Below are positions 46,522-56,800 of a stretch of DNA of 64,000 nucleotides, piece after piece. The stretch is taken from the NCBI GenBank assembly GCA_037718865.1, contig JBBJMP010000015.1, positions 73,434-137,433 on the forward strand, read 5' to 3'. The position numbers and the translations under genes were made by a program. The notes under the pieces are model-generated. The model was not told the DNA's origin, ran no database searches, and saw only the letters and a program-made list of their open reading frames with translations. How positions within the stretch are numbered: the first letter of the stretch is position 1; each line of letters opens with the position of its first letter. The stretch comes from JADCRZ01 sp037718865. GTDB taxonomy: Bacteria > Bacteroidota > Bacteroidia > Chitinophagales > Chitinophagaceae.

Positions 46522-48074
46522 ACAGCAAAGCAGTGTTACTTTCGGCAGCAGGTTTATTTTTTGCTGCTGTTGTTCTGCCGTTGTGCGCTTTAATTTTCCG
46601 TGCATTTATTAATGACGGAGGTGTAGCCGCAGAAAGTCTTACTTCAGTTTTTCATAAAGATGTGCTGCAAAGTATTGGGAACAGTTTAATCATATCAACT
46701 GCTGTTAGTTTATCATCAGTACTGCTCGGCTGTTGTTTTGCGTTTTTATTTTTGAAAACCACTATTCTTTTTTTTAAATTTCTTCGTTTGTTATTACTGC
46801 TTCCGTTGTTATTGCCTTCGTATGTGATTTGCGTGGCATGGAATGATGTGTGGCTTTTTGCTGGTGTTTATAAAGATTTTATTTATAGTTTGCCCGCTGT
46901 TGTTTTTATTCTCACCACCATTTATACACCGCTTGCAGCATTCATTATTCAGGCAGGTTTAAAAAATATTAATGCAAGAATGGAAGAAGCAGGGATGATG
47001 ATTACCTCATATAAAGAAGTATTTTTTAAGATTGTTCTGCCATTGCTCCGCCCTGCATTGTTTTCATCTTTTATTCTTATTTTTATTCTGTCACTATCCG
47101 AGTTTGCTGTCCCTTCATATCTTTCAATTCCTGTTTTCACGACTGAAATATTTATACAGTTTTCGGCGTTCTATAATTATTCACTTGCTATAACACAATC
47201 GATAATACTTACTTCAATTTGCCTTCTGCTGTTGTTGCCTGAAAAGAAATATTTAACCAAGGAACATTTTTTTTCTTTTGGTAAAAAGACTTTCCGGTTC
47301 AGAGTTTTTGAGCTCCGCAATAGAACTCTTACACAAATAGTAGTTATGCTTTATATTATTTTCACTGTACTTGTGCCGGTTGGTTTTCTTACAGCTCAAA
47401 CCTTTTCAAAAACCGGATCATCCTTTCTTACAATCATTAAACCGCTTCTCCCATCGCTGAAGGATAGTTTCTTCATTGGAATTGCAGGAGCATTCATGAT
47501 AACAATGTATGGATTGATTTTCTCCTGGTTGACGGTTCAATTCAAGATAAAATTTTTGCAAACATTTTTATTGCTTGTATTTGCTGTCCCCTCAATTGTG
47601 ATAGGTATTTCTTTAATACTTTTTTATAACACACCTTCATTGAGCTTTATATATTCTTCAAAACTTATAATCCTCGTTGCATTCATGGCACGCTTTCTGT
47701 TCATTTCTGTAAAAATTATTTCTGATAGCCTTCAACAAATTCCGGTTTCATATACTGATGCTGCTTGTATAACGGGAGCGAAGCCATTTTATGTTTTCAG
47801 AAGAATTACTTTCCCATTATTAGGGGAGTCATTATTCACTTCTTTTTTTATCATTTTGATTTTTTGCCTGAATGAGTTGTCAACGATAATAATGATTTAT
47901 CCCCCGGGAACATCCTTGTTGCCAGTCACCATTTTCACAAGAACTGCCAATGCACCTCAATATGTTGTAAGCGGAATGAGTTTGGTGTCATTGCTGTTCA
48001 CCATTGTAATTTTGATATGTATGTTCTTCGGAAAAAAGATGTTATTCAATCAACAATGGAGAACGAGCCGGTGA
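46518..48074 (+). CDS. ABC transporter permease (FbpB-like, fused two-domain)
   Basis: I chose ATG 46518 (ATGA overlap); an upstream GTG at 46506 is in frame. 518 residues with about 12 hydrophobic segments, two copies of the permease domain, each with the cytoplasmic EAA loop: MEEAGMMITSYKEVFFKIVLP (about 155-175) and YTDAACITGAKPFYVFRRI (about 410-430). The fusion of both half-permeases is typical of iron(III)-type importers. Ends 19 bases inside the ATPase gene. Confidence 0.82.
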   Translation: MNSKAVLLSAAGLFFAAVVLPLCALIFRAFINDGGVAAESLTSVFHKDVLQSIGNSLIISTAVSLSSVLLGCCFAFLFLKTTILFFKFLRLLLLLPLLLPSYVICVAWNDVWLFAGVYKDFIYSLPAVVFILTTIYTPLAAFIIQAGLKNINARMEEAGMMITSYKEVFFKIVLPLLRPALFSSFILIFILSLSEFAVPSYLSIPVFTTEIFIQFSAFYNYSLAITQSIILTSICLLLLLPEKKYLTKEHFFSFGKKTFRFRVFELRNRTLTQIVVMLYIIFTVLVPVGFLTAQTFSKTGSSFLTIIKPLLPSLKDSFFIGIAGAFMITMYGLIFSWLTVQFKIKFLQTFLLLVFAVPSIVIGISLILFYNTPSLSFIYSSKLIILVAFMARFLFISVKIISDSLQQIPVSYTDAACITGAKPFYVFRRITFPLLGESLFTSFFIILIFCLNELSTIIMIYPPGTSLLPVTIFTRTANAPQYVVSGMSLVSLLFTIVILICMFFGKKMLFNQQWRTSR

Positions 48075-48784
48075 TACAATTTATAAATTGCACAAAGATG
48101 TTTGGCAGCAAAACAATACTGCGAAACATTTCCTTTGAAGTTAACGAGGAGAAATCTTTCGCCAGTATTCTCGGAAAGTCAGGAAGTGGAAAATCAACAT
48201 TACTTCGGCTTGTTGCAGGATTAGAGAGTTTGGATGAGGGAAGCATTTATATAAGCGGGGTAATGGTATCTCAAAGAAATAAAATTATAATTCCGCCACA
48301 TGAAAGGAATGTTGGCTTTATTTTCCAGGACCTTGCATTGTGGCCTCATTTTACTGTTTATCAAAATATTGAATTTGGTTTGAAGCAAAAGGAAATAGGT
48401 GATTACAAAAGAATTATTAAGCAAACAATGGATGAGTTTGGAATTGCTGATTTAAAAAATGATTTTACGCATCAACTATCAGGCGGGCAGCAACAATTAG
48501 TTGCACTGGCAAGAAGTATGGTACTGCAACCTAAATTGTTACTAATGGATGAACCACTTGCGAACCTGGATGTGAAATTGAAAACCCAAATGCGCAAACT
48601 GATAAAACAATTAGTGGAAGAAAAAGACATTTCGATATTCTATGTTACGCACGACCATAGAGAAGCAATGGAGCTGAGCGATAAGATAATCTTGCTTAAC
48701 GAAGCCGGAATTGAGTATTACGGAACACCGGGAGACATCAATTATTCTGACAATTCTTTTGTAAAAGAGTTTATGGAAGTGTAA
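48056..48784 (+). CDS. ABC transporter ATPase (FbpC-like)
   Basis: I chose ATG 48056 (MENEPVIQFINC); the longer frame to 48017 would extend into the permease. 242 residues: Walker A GKSGSGKSTLL (about 37-46), Q loop in FIFQDLALWPH, signature LSGGQQQLVALARS, Walker B LLLMDEPLANLD, switch His in YVTHDHREAM. It ends right after the ATPase domain, so it lacks the C-terminal regulatory domain of full-size FbpC. Energises the importer encoded by the two preceding genes. Confidence 0.88.
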   Translation: MENEPVIQFINCTKMFGSKTILRNISFEVNEEKSFASILGKSGSGKSTLLRLVAGLESLDEGSIYISGVMVSQRNKIIIPPHERNVGFIFQDLALWPHFTVYQNIEFGLKQKEIGDYKRIIKQTMDEFGIADLKNDFTHQLSGGQQQLVALARSMVLQPKLLLMDEPLANLDVKLKTQMRKLIKQLVEEKDISIFYVTHDHREAMELSDKIILLNEAGIEYYGTPGDINYSDNSFVKEFMEV

Positions 48785-48915
48785 TTATTTGTTAGGTGGT
48801 ATATCTATTTTAAAATGAAACACAAGAATGTTGATTTCGTATATCCAAATAAAGTTTAGTAATAGAATTAATTCCACCTGCCATATCAATTTTTTAAAAG
48901 CTAAAACATCATAAT

Positions 48916-49617
48916 ATGAAATTTTTATTATTGTTGCTCACAATGTATATTCTGCTTTCCTGCGGAAATAACAACACAAATGCTTCTGGCAGCACTCTTG
49001 ATACAATTGCGAAAATAAATACTGAAAACCGGGTGGTGAATATTGATACAACCTTAAGCTTTGAAGAAAGTGCAGAAGGGAGTTTACCGAAAGATTGGGT
49101 TGCCCCTACGGGTAAATGGATGGTTGTGACAGAGCAAAACAATAAGGTATTAAAACAAAGCGCCACTAATTCGGGCAGCACTTTCAATATTTGTGTAAAC
49201 TCTAAACTTGTATATCAAGACCTTCATCTTCAGGTGAAGTTAAATGCGGTATCAGGTAAAGAGGATCAGGGAGGTGGATTAGTTTGGAGATATATAGATA
49301 AGGATAACTACTATATTGTTCGTTCAAATCCTTTGGAAAAAAATGTTGTATTGTACAAAGTGGAGAATGGAAAAAGAAACGATCTGCCTCTTGTTGGTAA
49401 AGGCAGAACTTACGGAATGGATGCTCCTATGGCAAAGGCAAAATGGCATGCATTAAAAGTTAGTATACAAGGAAATATGTTTACTGTACTTTTTGATGGT
49501 AAAGAATTATTCAAGGTAAAAGACGATACTTTTAAAGAGGGTGGTTTGGCAGGCGTTTGGACGAAAGCAGATGCTCAAACTTATTTTGATGATTTGGTAA
49601 TACAATCATTGAAATAA
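48916..49617 (+). CDS. DUF1080-like (LamG-fold) lipoprotein
   Basis: 233 residues with a lipobox (YILLSCGN). The body FEESAEGSLPKDWVAPTGKW, NICVNSKLVYQDLHLQVKLN, EDQGGGLVWRYIDKDNYYIV, LFDGKELFKVKDDTF, GGLAGVWTKADAQTYFDDLV is the jelly-roll of the DUF1080 / 3-keto-disaccharide hydrolase-like family. No catalytic residues can be assigned. Follows the ABC genes by 131 bases in the same direction and is probably part of the same regulon; it could bind or hold the substrate or a siderophore-like ligand. Confidence 0.75.
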   Translation: MKFLLLLLTMYILLSCGNNNTNASGSTLDTIAKINTENRVVNIDTTLSFEESAEGSLPKDWVAPTGKWMVVTEQNNKVLKQSATNSGSTFNICVNSKLVYQDLHLQVKLNAVSGKEDQGGGLVWRYIDKDNYYIVRSNPLEKNVVLYKVENGKRNDLPLVGKGRTYGMDAPMAKAKWHALKVSIQGNMFTVLFDGKELFKVKDDTFKEGGLAGVWTKADAQTYFDDLVIQSLK

Positions 49618-49655
49618 ATTGAAATTATACGAAGCGAAGCTTTTATCAATTTTAA

Positions 49656-50360
49656 ATGCATCCGAAATTGTTGCAGCAATTTAATAGGCGATTAATTGAT
49701 AACGTTATTGGCATTAAAAGTATTCAGCAGGAATACAACCCGGAGTTAGGCTTTCTTGAAGGTAATAATTTTGATAACCTAAGATGGCTCTTTCGCTTTA
49801 CACCAAGATGGTTTACTAAATATGGTATCAGGAAAATGTATTTCCGACCCTGGGGTTTTGATTTGTATAGAACGCATACAACAGGTAAGCTTGAAAGCTT
49901 CGTGAATGAAAGCAGGCCACTTGGCTTTTTTACAAAAAGCGGTGAACGCTTTGAGTATAATTTTATACAACAATTTGACAGGCTTGATTATACTTTCAAT
50001 TTAACAGATGCTGTAAAAATACCGGTGGGGAAATATTGGATGTACAGGCAGGAAATACAGGCAGGAACATTTCAGGGCAGAAGAGTTTGGGTTGATGTGG
50101 AATATGGCTGGGGTGGCTTTTACACTGGTCGCATTGCAGTATTTGAAACTTGCTTGGGAATCAACGTGAATAAACACCTAAATTTTAAAACTGATTACAC
50201 CCTTAATAAGGTAAAATTGCTACAAGGCCGTGTAACTACTAATGAGCTTACTCAATATGTAAACTATGCATTCAGTCCACGCATTGATATAGCTGCTTTT
50301 GTTCAATGGAACTCTTTAGATTATGTGGGCTTTGACTTTTTTTTATTTACCTCTAATTGA
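49656..50360 (+). pseudogene. DUF5916 outer-membrane protein, central fragment
   Basis: 234 residues reading GIRKMYFRPWGFDLYRTHTT, GKLESFVNESRPLGFFTKSG, FIQQFDRLDYTFNLTDAVKI, YRQEIQAGTFQGRRVWVDV, HLNFKTDYTLNKVKLLQGRV, YVNYAFSPRIDIAAFVQWNS. This matches the barrel part of DUF5916 proteins, which are about 700-850 residues and begin with a carbohydrate-binding-like domain. The first two thirds and the last 50 or so residues are missing, and the tail FDFFLFTSN is unrelated. A fragment with no signal peptide. Confidence 0.65.
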
Positions 50361-50742
50361 CCGGCTGTCTGCAGTAGCGAAAGATCCTGCAGCAAATAAC
50401 CGGCTACTTCTATTTCCTGCCCTACGAGTTCTCCCTGTTTGAATTCCATGATAATCCGGAATAAAGGCTGTGAAGAAATATCTTTAGTAATAACGACATA
50501 ACTATTTAAATAATATCGATGCAATACACCGTAACGTATTTCTTATATACATTTTTGGATAGGCGGAAAGTGAAAAAGTAAAAGCCGTTGGTGATAGCAC
50601 AATGGCAATACCAACGGCGGAAAAATAATTTTATTAAAACAACCTTCGCTGTGCGTCGGGGCCTTACCTTTCTCCTTACCCATTGATGGAAAGCTTGGCG
50701 GGTAAAGAGGTAACCAACTGACGTCCGCATAACCAAGCCGCC

Positions 50743-51693
50743 TTAAAACTGAGTCGGCTTTTTCAGCGGCACTTCCTGTATGGTAAAAGTGTTTTGTTCC
50801 TGTCCGGCGAACCACTTGTCAAGATATGAATACACAACGAACACCCGCTTGCCGTCACTGGTAACCGTAGTGGGGAATACATCCCCGACGTCAAACGAAG
50901 TGCTCAGGCGGCCGCTCTTCCATTCGTCTGTGCTGATGAACGAAACCACTTTTGTGAAGTCCACCGCTACCAGTTGCTTGCCGTCTTTGCTTAGGAGCAG
51001 CCCGTCCGGGCTGACCGGAGCATCCAACTGCACGATAGAATAGCTGGCCGGGTTGCGCACCGGTATCTTCACGACCTTGTTGTCAAAGGCTACGAGTAAA
51101 AATCCTCTTTCGTCATATTGGATACCGTTAAAGCCGAAGCCACCGGGTGGGTTGGCAAAAGCAGCGTTCTGAAAAAAGATGGATGCCTTGCCCTCGCGGG
51201 TTACCTTATATATAACCGGAACAAAGCTGTTGGTGACGTACACATTGCCTTCGGGGTCTAACGCCTCGTCATTGATTAAATTATTAGACGAATCCGGGAG
51301 CAGGCCCGCCAGGTCGGCGAAAAAAAGCCGGGCGCCGGTATTGAGGTTGTATGCTCCTATTCCCTTATTTGCGTCACACACCCAGAGGCGTTGGCGGGCC
51401 TTGTCCACTTTCAGGCCATTGGAATGAGCCAGCATTTCATCCATAATGAACGGCTTGTAAATACCGTCAAATGTTACAATGCCGACGGTGCCATGGTCGG
51501 CGGAGGAGACGTAGAACCAGTTGTGGATCGCGTCGTACACTACGCCTTCAGGAAAGAGGTTGTGTTCGGTAAAATTGATTTGTACAGGCGCCGGGGGGTG
51601 TTTCGGGTTAAAATCAATAGGGAAGTCTTTAGTACAGCCGGCCAGCAGCAGGGCTAATACCGGGAAGAATAAGAGTGTGCGTTTCTTTGTCAT
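50743..51693 (-). CDS. SMP-30/gluconolactonase-like beta-propeller lipoprotein
   Basis: 316 residues with a lipobox (LLLAGCTK). A six-bladed propeller follows: FPEGVVYDAIHNWFYVSS, SNGLKVDKARQRLWVCDA, INDEALDPEGNVYVTNSFVP, GFNGIQYDERGFLLVAF, SPDGLLLSKDGKQLVAVDF, VTSDGKRVFVVYSYLD. The E (of PEGVVYD), N (of NDEALD) and D (of SPDG) resemble the metal ligands of SMP-30-type lactonases. Probably a periplasmic lactonase or a binding protein. Start ATG 51693. No operon partner; a 200-base gap separates it from the lipoprotein upstream. Confidence 0.78.
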   Translation of the reverse strand: MTKKRTLLFFPVLALLLAGCTKDFPIDFNPKHPPAPVQINFTEHNLFPEGVVYDAIHNWFYVSSADHGTVGIVTFDGIYKPFIMDEMLAHSNGLKVDKARQRLWVCDANKGIGAYNLNTGARLFFADLAGLLPDSSNNLINDEALDPEGNVYVTNSFVPVIYKVTREGKASIFFQNAAFANPPGGFGFNGIQYDERGFLLVAFDNKVVKIPVRNPASYSIVQLDAPVSPDGLLLSKDGKQLVAVDFTKVVSFISTDEWKSGRLSTSFDVGDVFPTTVTSDGKRVFVVYSYLDKWFAGQEQNTFTIQEVPLKKPTQF

Positions 51694-51773
51694 GAGTTTG
51701 CTTTTTAAATGAGTGAATTTTTAATAACTATGCGTTGCGGAGGACGGAAATGAAGAGGCTCATAGTCGTTAGT

Positions 51774-51983
51774 TCAGATAGTATGGCCAAACATATTTCT
51801 ATGAACCCTTATACTATCACTATAGTAAGATCTGTATCTAATAGCAAATTGTACCGTCGAATGTAACGCTTCCTGTTTAAATGTAAATGCTTGAAATACC
51901 AGTGGCTGTAAACCTACCAGTTGCACCCTCAAATCTTCCTGTGCCTCCCTGTTATCTTTTATAAATTTTTTTAAAGCGCTCAT
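51774..51983 (-). CDS. Small protein of unknown function, coupled to upstream lipoprotein
   Basis: 69 residues, charged N-terminus (MSALKKFIKDNREAQEDLRV) and no signal peptide. Its ATG overlaps the stop of the upstream gene (ATGA), which is the main support. I do not recognise it; it may be truncated. Confidence 0.4.
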   Translation of the reverse strand: MSALKKFIKDNREAQEDLRVQLVGLQPLVFQAFTFKQEALHSTVQFAIRYRSYYSDSIRVHRNMFGHTI

Positions 51984-52558
51984 TTATTTCCATGACATTC
52001 ATCTAATATAATAGTACCCTTTAATGAGTCGATTCCTGCAGGATTAAAAAGGTTTCCATGAAAGATGGTGGTATAGCTTCCCGTTGCACCAGCATATTTA
52101 CCGGTACCGCCTGTAATTATGCTATTATAAATTAGTAAAATATTACCGGTAGCAGGATCAACAACAGGACTAACTCCTTTTATACCAGTCTCAAATAGTT
52201 GATCTCCATTTGCAACTGTGATAATTCCATCGACTTCTGTAAAGATATTATTGGCATCAATTTGTCCGTGACCAACAAAAGAAGACTTTCCAATAGGCGT
52301 TCCATCACCTGTTCCGGTGGCAGTAATAAGTTGGAGAGGGCCGGCCTGGGTTATAACTGATTCAGTCTGGAAGACAGCTATTAAGGGCACTGTTTTTTTA
52401 CACGGATGATCGTCTTTTTTGCAATTACTGATAAATAGCGTGATGCACATGAGCAAAAGAACAAGGCGGTACTTACCGAATAAGTTTCGTGGATTGATTG
52501 ACTGAAAAATAGAAGAACTCAGAACTAATAAATTTTTAGTGTTTGATACTTGTTTCAT
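51980..52558 (-). CDS. Lipoprotein with allene-oxide-cyclase-like barrel
   Basis: 192 residues with a late hydrophobic segment and lipobox (LFISNCKK, Cys about 46); the true start may be one of the internal starts closer to it. The body TGTGDGTPIGKSSFVGHGQI, EVDGIITVANGDQLFET, ITGGTGKYAGATGSYTTIFH is the pattern 'G.GxxxGxxSFxxH...G.xxxxNGDxL...GGTGKFAGATGS' seen in small beta-barrel lipoproteins of Bacteroidota that resemble allene oxide cyclase-like folds. Function unknown. Followed by a coupled short reading frame. Confidence 0.6.
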   Translation of the reverse strand: MKQVSNTKNLLVLSSSIFQSINPRNLFGKYRLVLLLMCITLFISNCKKDDHPCKKTVPLIAVFQTESVITQAGPLQLITATGTGDGTPIGKSSFVGHGQIDANNIFTEVDGIITVANGDQLFETGIKGVSPVVDPATGNILLIYNSIITGGTGKYAGATGSYTTIFHGNLFNPAGIDSLKGTIILDECHGNK

Positions 52559-52945
52559 AATTGATGTTTAAGTGGTTAAAAAAACATTCTAAAAGATAAT
52601 TGCTAAAGGGTTTTTATTGTGAGACGCTGAGGTTGCTTTTTGTATGAATACTTCAGAGTTTTCCGGCTATCTTAATAAGGCATCAATTGTGGTTAAAGCT
52701 TGTTTCATGATTTATAATTTAACGGATAAAAAATATTTTTTTGAGTACAATACAGAGACGGAACTTATCAGACAGGTAAGGAAAGAAATTAAACTTTAGT
52801 AGCACAAACAGCTTTACTGCTTTGTTCCTCATAAAAAATTTCAACACGAAGATTGGAGATATAATAGGGATGAGCTATACACCTTTTCGTGTATTTTGAC
52901 TATACACCTTTTGGTGTAGAAAGGAAAAGAGTAAGTAGAAATTTA
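52559..52945. other. Non-coding gap upstream of lipoprotein
   Basis: 387 bases between the lipoprotein (start 52558) and the end of the response regulator (52946), both on the minus strand. It contains two tandem palindromes at 52878-52918, listed separately. No other feature seen. Confidence 0.4.
52878..52918. promoter_or_regulatory. Two tandem 16-base palindromes
   Basis: TACACCTTTTCGTGTA at 52878-52893 and TACACCTTTTGGTGTA at 52903-52918; each is an inverted repeat (the second perfect, TACACC-4-GGTGTA) and their centres are 25 bases apart. They lie 30-70 bases past the stop of the LuxR-type regulator and about 320 bases before the lipoprotein start. Paired operator sites are one reading; a terminator is less likely because there is no U tract. 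Confidence 0.5.
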
Positions 52946-53596
52946 TTACAGCAGCTTATGATCTGCTGCATATTTAACCAGGGAGGCAGTATTTTTTAAG
53001 TGCAGCTTTGCAAGCATATTCTTTCGATGGGTGTCTACGGGAACTATGCTAAGAAAAAGCTTGTCTGCGATTTCATGATTGGTAAGGCCATCGGCAATAA
53101 GACGGATGATCTCAACCTCTCTTGCCGTAAGCTGTTTCTTAGTATCCGATGTATTAACGTTTCGATCGGTAAGATGAGTAAATAAGTTATTGGAAATTGC
53201 CGGACTGATATATCTTTCACCCTGCATTACTTTACCTATGGCCTTTAACAGCTCTGTTTTGCCGGTATCTTTATTAATAAAAGCATCTGCTCCCGCCTTC
53301 ATCATTTTACTGACAATAGCCGCATCGCAAAGCATGCTGACGACAATAACTTTTACGTAAGGCTTTTCCTGCTTAATGAGTTTGGTGCCTTCCAATCCGT
53401 TTAATACCGGCATGTTGATATCCATGATCACACAATCAACATCCGTTATCAAAACTTTATCCACTGCTTCACGACCGTTACGGGCAGTATGAATTTCGCC
53501 AATCGTCTTTTCGGTTTCCAGTATCCTGGAAATACCATCCGTAATAAGCTGGTGGTCATCGGCTATTAATAAATGGATGGGTAATTGATAGGACAT
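52946..53596 (-). CDS. NarL/LuxR-type response regulator
   Basis: 216 residues: receiver with DDHQLI acidic pair, phospho-acceptor Asp in CVIMDINMPVLNG (about 58) and FINKDTGK (Lys about 108), then a LuxR-type helix-turn-helix (about 148-212; LTAREVEIIRLIADGLTN, FLSIVPVDTHRKNMLAKLHL). The usual 'S-x-x-T-V-x-x-H' at the recognition helix reads SIVPVDTHR. Three bases separate it from the end of the sensor kinase, so the two are one operon. Confidence 0.85.
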   Translation of the reverse strand: MSYQLPIHLLIADDHQLITDGISRILETEKTIGEIHTARNGREAVDKVLITDVDCVIMDINMPVLNGLEGTKLIKQEKPYVKVIVVSMLCDAAIVSKMMKAGADAFINKDTGKTELLKAIGKVMQGERYISPAISNNLFTHLTDRNVNTSDTKKQLTAREVEIIRLIADGLTNHEIADKLFLSIVPVDTHRKNMLAKLHLKNTASLVKYAADHKLL

Positions 53597-53598
53597 AC

Positions 53599-53832
53599 TT
53601 AATTAAAATTATACGGTATTTCAATCAGCACACTGGTTCCCTTTCCAGGTTGCGAATCAATAGTGATGATGCCGTTCAGCACCTTGGTGCGTGTATCTAA
53701 ATTATGCAATCCATATCCGTCTTTGTGATTGCTTACATCAAAACCTCTTCCGTCATCTTCTATCATTAAAATTATTTTTTCATTCCGCCGGCCTATCTGT
53801 AGCGATACATGTTTGGCGCCGGCATGTTTCAA
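53599..53832 (-). CDS. Sensor kinase ATP-binding end, second part of frameshifted gene
   Basis: 77 residues MKHAGAKHVSLQIGRRNEKI, then DDGRGFD and GYGLHNL (G boxes of HATPase). In frame with TTG 53832, whose second and third bases begin the TGA that ends the upstream part. Inserting one base near 53850 joins YRITQ-x-LINNVLKHAG, the expected N box. So the kinase is split by a single-base deletion; it could be a sequence error or a recent loss. Confidence 0.72.
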   Translation of the reverse strand: MKHAGAKHVSLQIGRRNEKIILMIEDDGRGFDVSNHKDGYGLHNLDTRTKVLNGIITIDSQPGKGTSVLIEIPYNFN

Positions 53833-56800
53833 TACATTATTAATAAGTCCTGCGTAATGCGGTATAAAGTCAGCTCATAATCTTTTTGCAATCGTTGGTT
53901 CATGCCAAAGATCACCAGGCTGAAATGCAGCCGTTCCGTTTCATTGATTTTGCTTACGAGTCCTTCTACTGCGGTGGTATAACCAAATTCTTCGAGTATG
54001 CCAGGACTTAGGTTGAGCAATAGCTGGCGCACATCCTGCATAGCTTCACTAATTAAGTTTTCAGAACTTTGGGCCAACGACTTTATTTCTTCATTATTTG
54101 TAGCGGATGCTTTTTCACTTAAAGAAGATAAAAATAATTTTAAGGCGGAAAGTTTAATGCCTACCTCATCATGCAGGTCTTTTGAAATGCGTTTGCGTTC
54201 TTCTTCCTGGGTGGCTACCATTGTCTTAATCTGCTCAGCCTGTTTTCTTTTTAAGCCACGAATATGATTTCGATAGAAGTTATATCCCATACCGCCAATC
54301 AACAAGGCATATAAGGTATAAGCCCACCAGGTACGCCACCAGGGCGGCAGTACTTTGAAGGAATATGCTGTTTCGCTCCAGACGCCGAAAGGGCTTACTG
54401 CTTTTAGTTTAAACGTATAAGCCCCTTCCGTCATATTTCCAAAAACGGCCGTGGAAATATTACTGAGCGGGCTCCAGTCTTTAGTATAACCTTCCAAGTT
54501 ATATTGATATTTAACCTGTTTTGGCAACGCAGGTTCTATGGCCGCAAAATCTATGCTTATTGAGTTATCTTTATAGGGAAGGACCAGGTTGATGGGTACC
54601 GGGTAAAACCTTGATACGCTATCCAGTTGTATGTCACCATATTTTTCTCCCATGCTGTCTAAAACTGCTGGTGATAACACTTTCCCAAACGATGTAATCA
54701 TTTCATTGAGCAGGGTAAGGCTGTCAATTAATTTATTACCTTGACGCATACGAAGGATATTATTCCAGCAAATGTTCTCATTATTCACTTTTACAGCTTG
54801 TATATTTAAGTTCAGGGCTTCGGGGTTCTTCTTCTCGACTGCTGCATAATCAAATCGTATGAGTTTATTGTGTCCGCTCCCGACCCATATTATTCCTTTA
54901 TTGTCCAACAACAAGGCATTAAAAGCCGCTTCCTTTATGGGGTAGCCGGTATTGTTATTAAAATTTTCAAACTCATTATCCTGCCTATTGCTGGTAGTTG
55001 ATGGCTTTTCTTTAAGCCCTGACAAACCATGGTTTGTTCCAAACCATATCATATTCCTTTGTTGATCTTCCACCATAGCCCATATATAATTATCTGCCAG
55101 CCCCTGTTCCGTGGTATAATTAGTAAAATTTTTTCCGTCATATTTGCTGGCACCTGCATTTGTGCCAATCCAGATGTTTTCAGCCTTATCCTTTATAAGG
55201 CTATATACCTTATTGCTTACCAGCCCTTGAGCGGTGGTATACCCGGTAAAACGATTGCCATCAAATTTGCTTACCCCATCATCATGTGTTCCAAACCAGA
55301 GGTTTCCTGCACTATCCTCTATGATCCGCTGTACATTGTTACCTGCCAGTCCCTGGGCCGTGGTATAATTGGTAAAGCTTTGTCCGTCAAATTTACTTGC
55401 GCCTCCATGTGTTCCAATCCAGATATTACCGGCATTATCCTGCCAGATACTACTTACAGAATTATTTGCCAGCCCCTGGGCGGTGGTATAATTGGTAAAA
55501 CAAGTGCCGTCAAATTTACTCACACCTCCTTTATCCGTACCAAACCAGATATTTCCTACTTTATCCTGGATCATATCCCATACTCTACTATCTGCCAGTC
55601 CCTGGGCTATGGTATAGTTCATAAAGCTTTTTCCATCAAATTTGCTCACGCCCCCATCAAAGGTGCCAAACCAATAGTTACCGGCGTTATCCTGCAGGAT
55701 CCTGAACACCAGATTGCCGGGCAGCCCGTTTGCAGTAGTATAATTTGTTAAGCTATTGCCCTCGTATTTGCTCACCCCGCCGTGGGATGTGAACCAAAGG
55801 TTGCCAGCTTTATCCTGCAGGATACTGGAAATATTATTCTCAGCCAACCCCTGTGCATTGGTGTAATTCCTGAATCTGATGCCATCATATTTGCTGATGC
55901 CTCTTGCATAAGTACCAAACCACAAGTTGCCGTCTTTATCCTGCACGATGCAGGATACATCATTATCAGCCAAGCCCTGTGCTGTTGTATAATTCGTGAA
56001 CCTGTTCCCGTTGTATTTGCTCACTCCTGCGCTTGTGCCAAACCACAGATTGCCGGCCTTATCCTGCGAGATACTGTTTACAGATTTACTTGCCAGCCCC
56101 TGTGCTGTTGTATAATTAATAAAGGTTTTTTCATTGTGTTTGCTTACACCTCCTGCAGCAGTGCCAAACCAGATATTTCCACTTCTATCCTGCATCATAC
56201 AACGTATATAATTGTCTGCCAGACCATGAGCAGTTGTATAGTTTGTAAAGCTTTTGCCGTCAAATTTGCTTGCGCCTCCCTCCTGGCTGCCGAACCAAAG
56301 ATTACCCCTGCTATCCTGCATGATGCAGGATACAAAATGACCCGCCAGGCCCTGCGCTGGAGTATAATTTGTGAAACGGTAGCCGTCATATTTGCTCACG
56401 CCTGAACTCGTTCCAAACCAGAGGTTGCCCTCTTTATCCTCTATAATATAAAATACCACATTACCTACCAGCCCCTGGGCTATCGTATAGTTTGTAAAAC
56501 TTTTCCCGTCATATCTACTCACGCCTCCTCCGATCGTGCCAAACCAGAGATTGCCGGCTTTATCGCTTGCGCTACAACGAACAGAACTTAGCGCCAGCCC
56601 TTCTTCCGTGCCATAGTTGGTAAAGAAAGGGGCGCCTCCGTTTGATGAATCTATTCTGATGACAGGCTTTCCTGCTTTTATTACTTTGGGCTGATTGTGT
56701 ACAGTGATGGGGATTACTTTTGGCGCAGCAAAACTATCTTTAGTGATATCATTAATGACCTGTGGCTTTTTAGCAGTATCCTTTTGTGGGTGTAATGAGG

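Noticed and set aside
50321..50524. Minus-strand frame with plausible composition (ISSQPLFRIIMEFKQGELVG)
   Set aside because: It has no start context, overlaps the end of the DUF5916 fragment and matches no family I know; too weak to call.
55029..56405. Two long plus-strand frames over the reg_prop kinase
   Set aside because: They are antisense readings of the tandem propeller repeats and repeat with the same period; no domain is recognisable.
53900..56600. Regularly repeated DNA resembling a CRISPR array
   Set aside because: The period (about 120 bases) and the in-frame coding blades show protein repeats, not short repeats with unique spacers. No cas gene is present.
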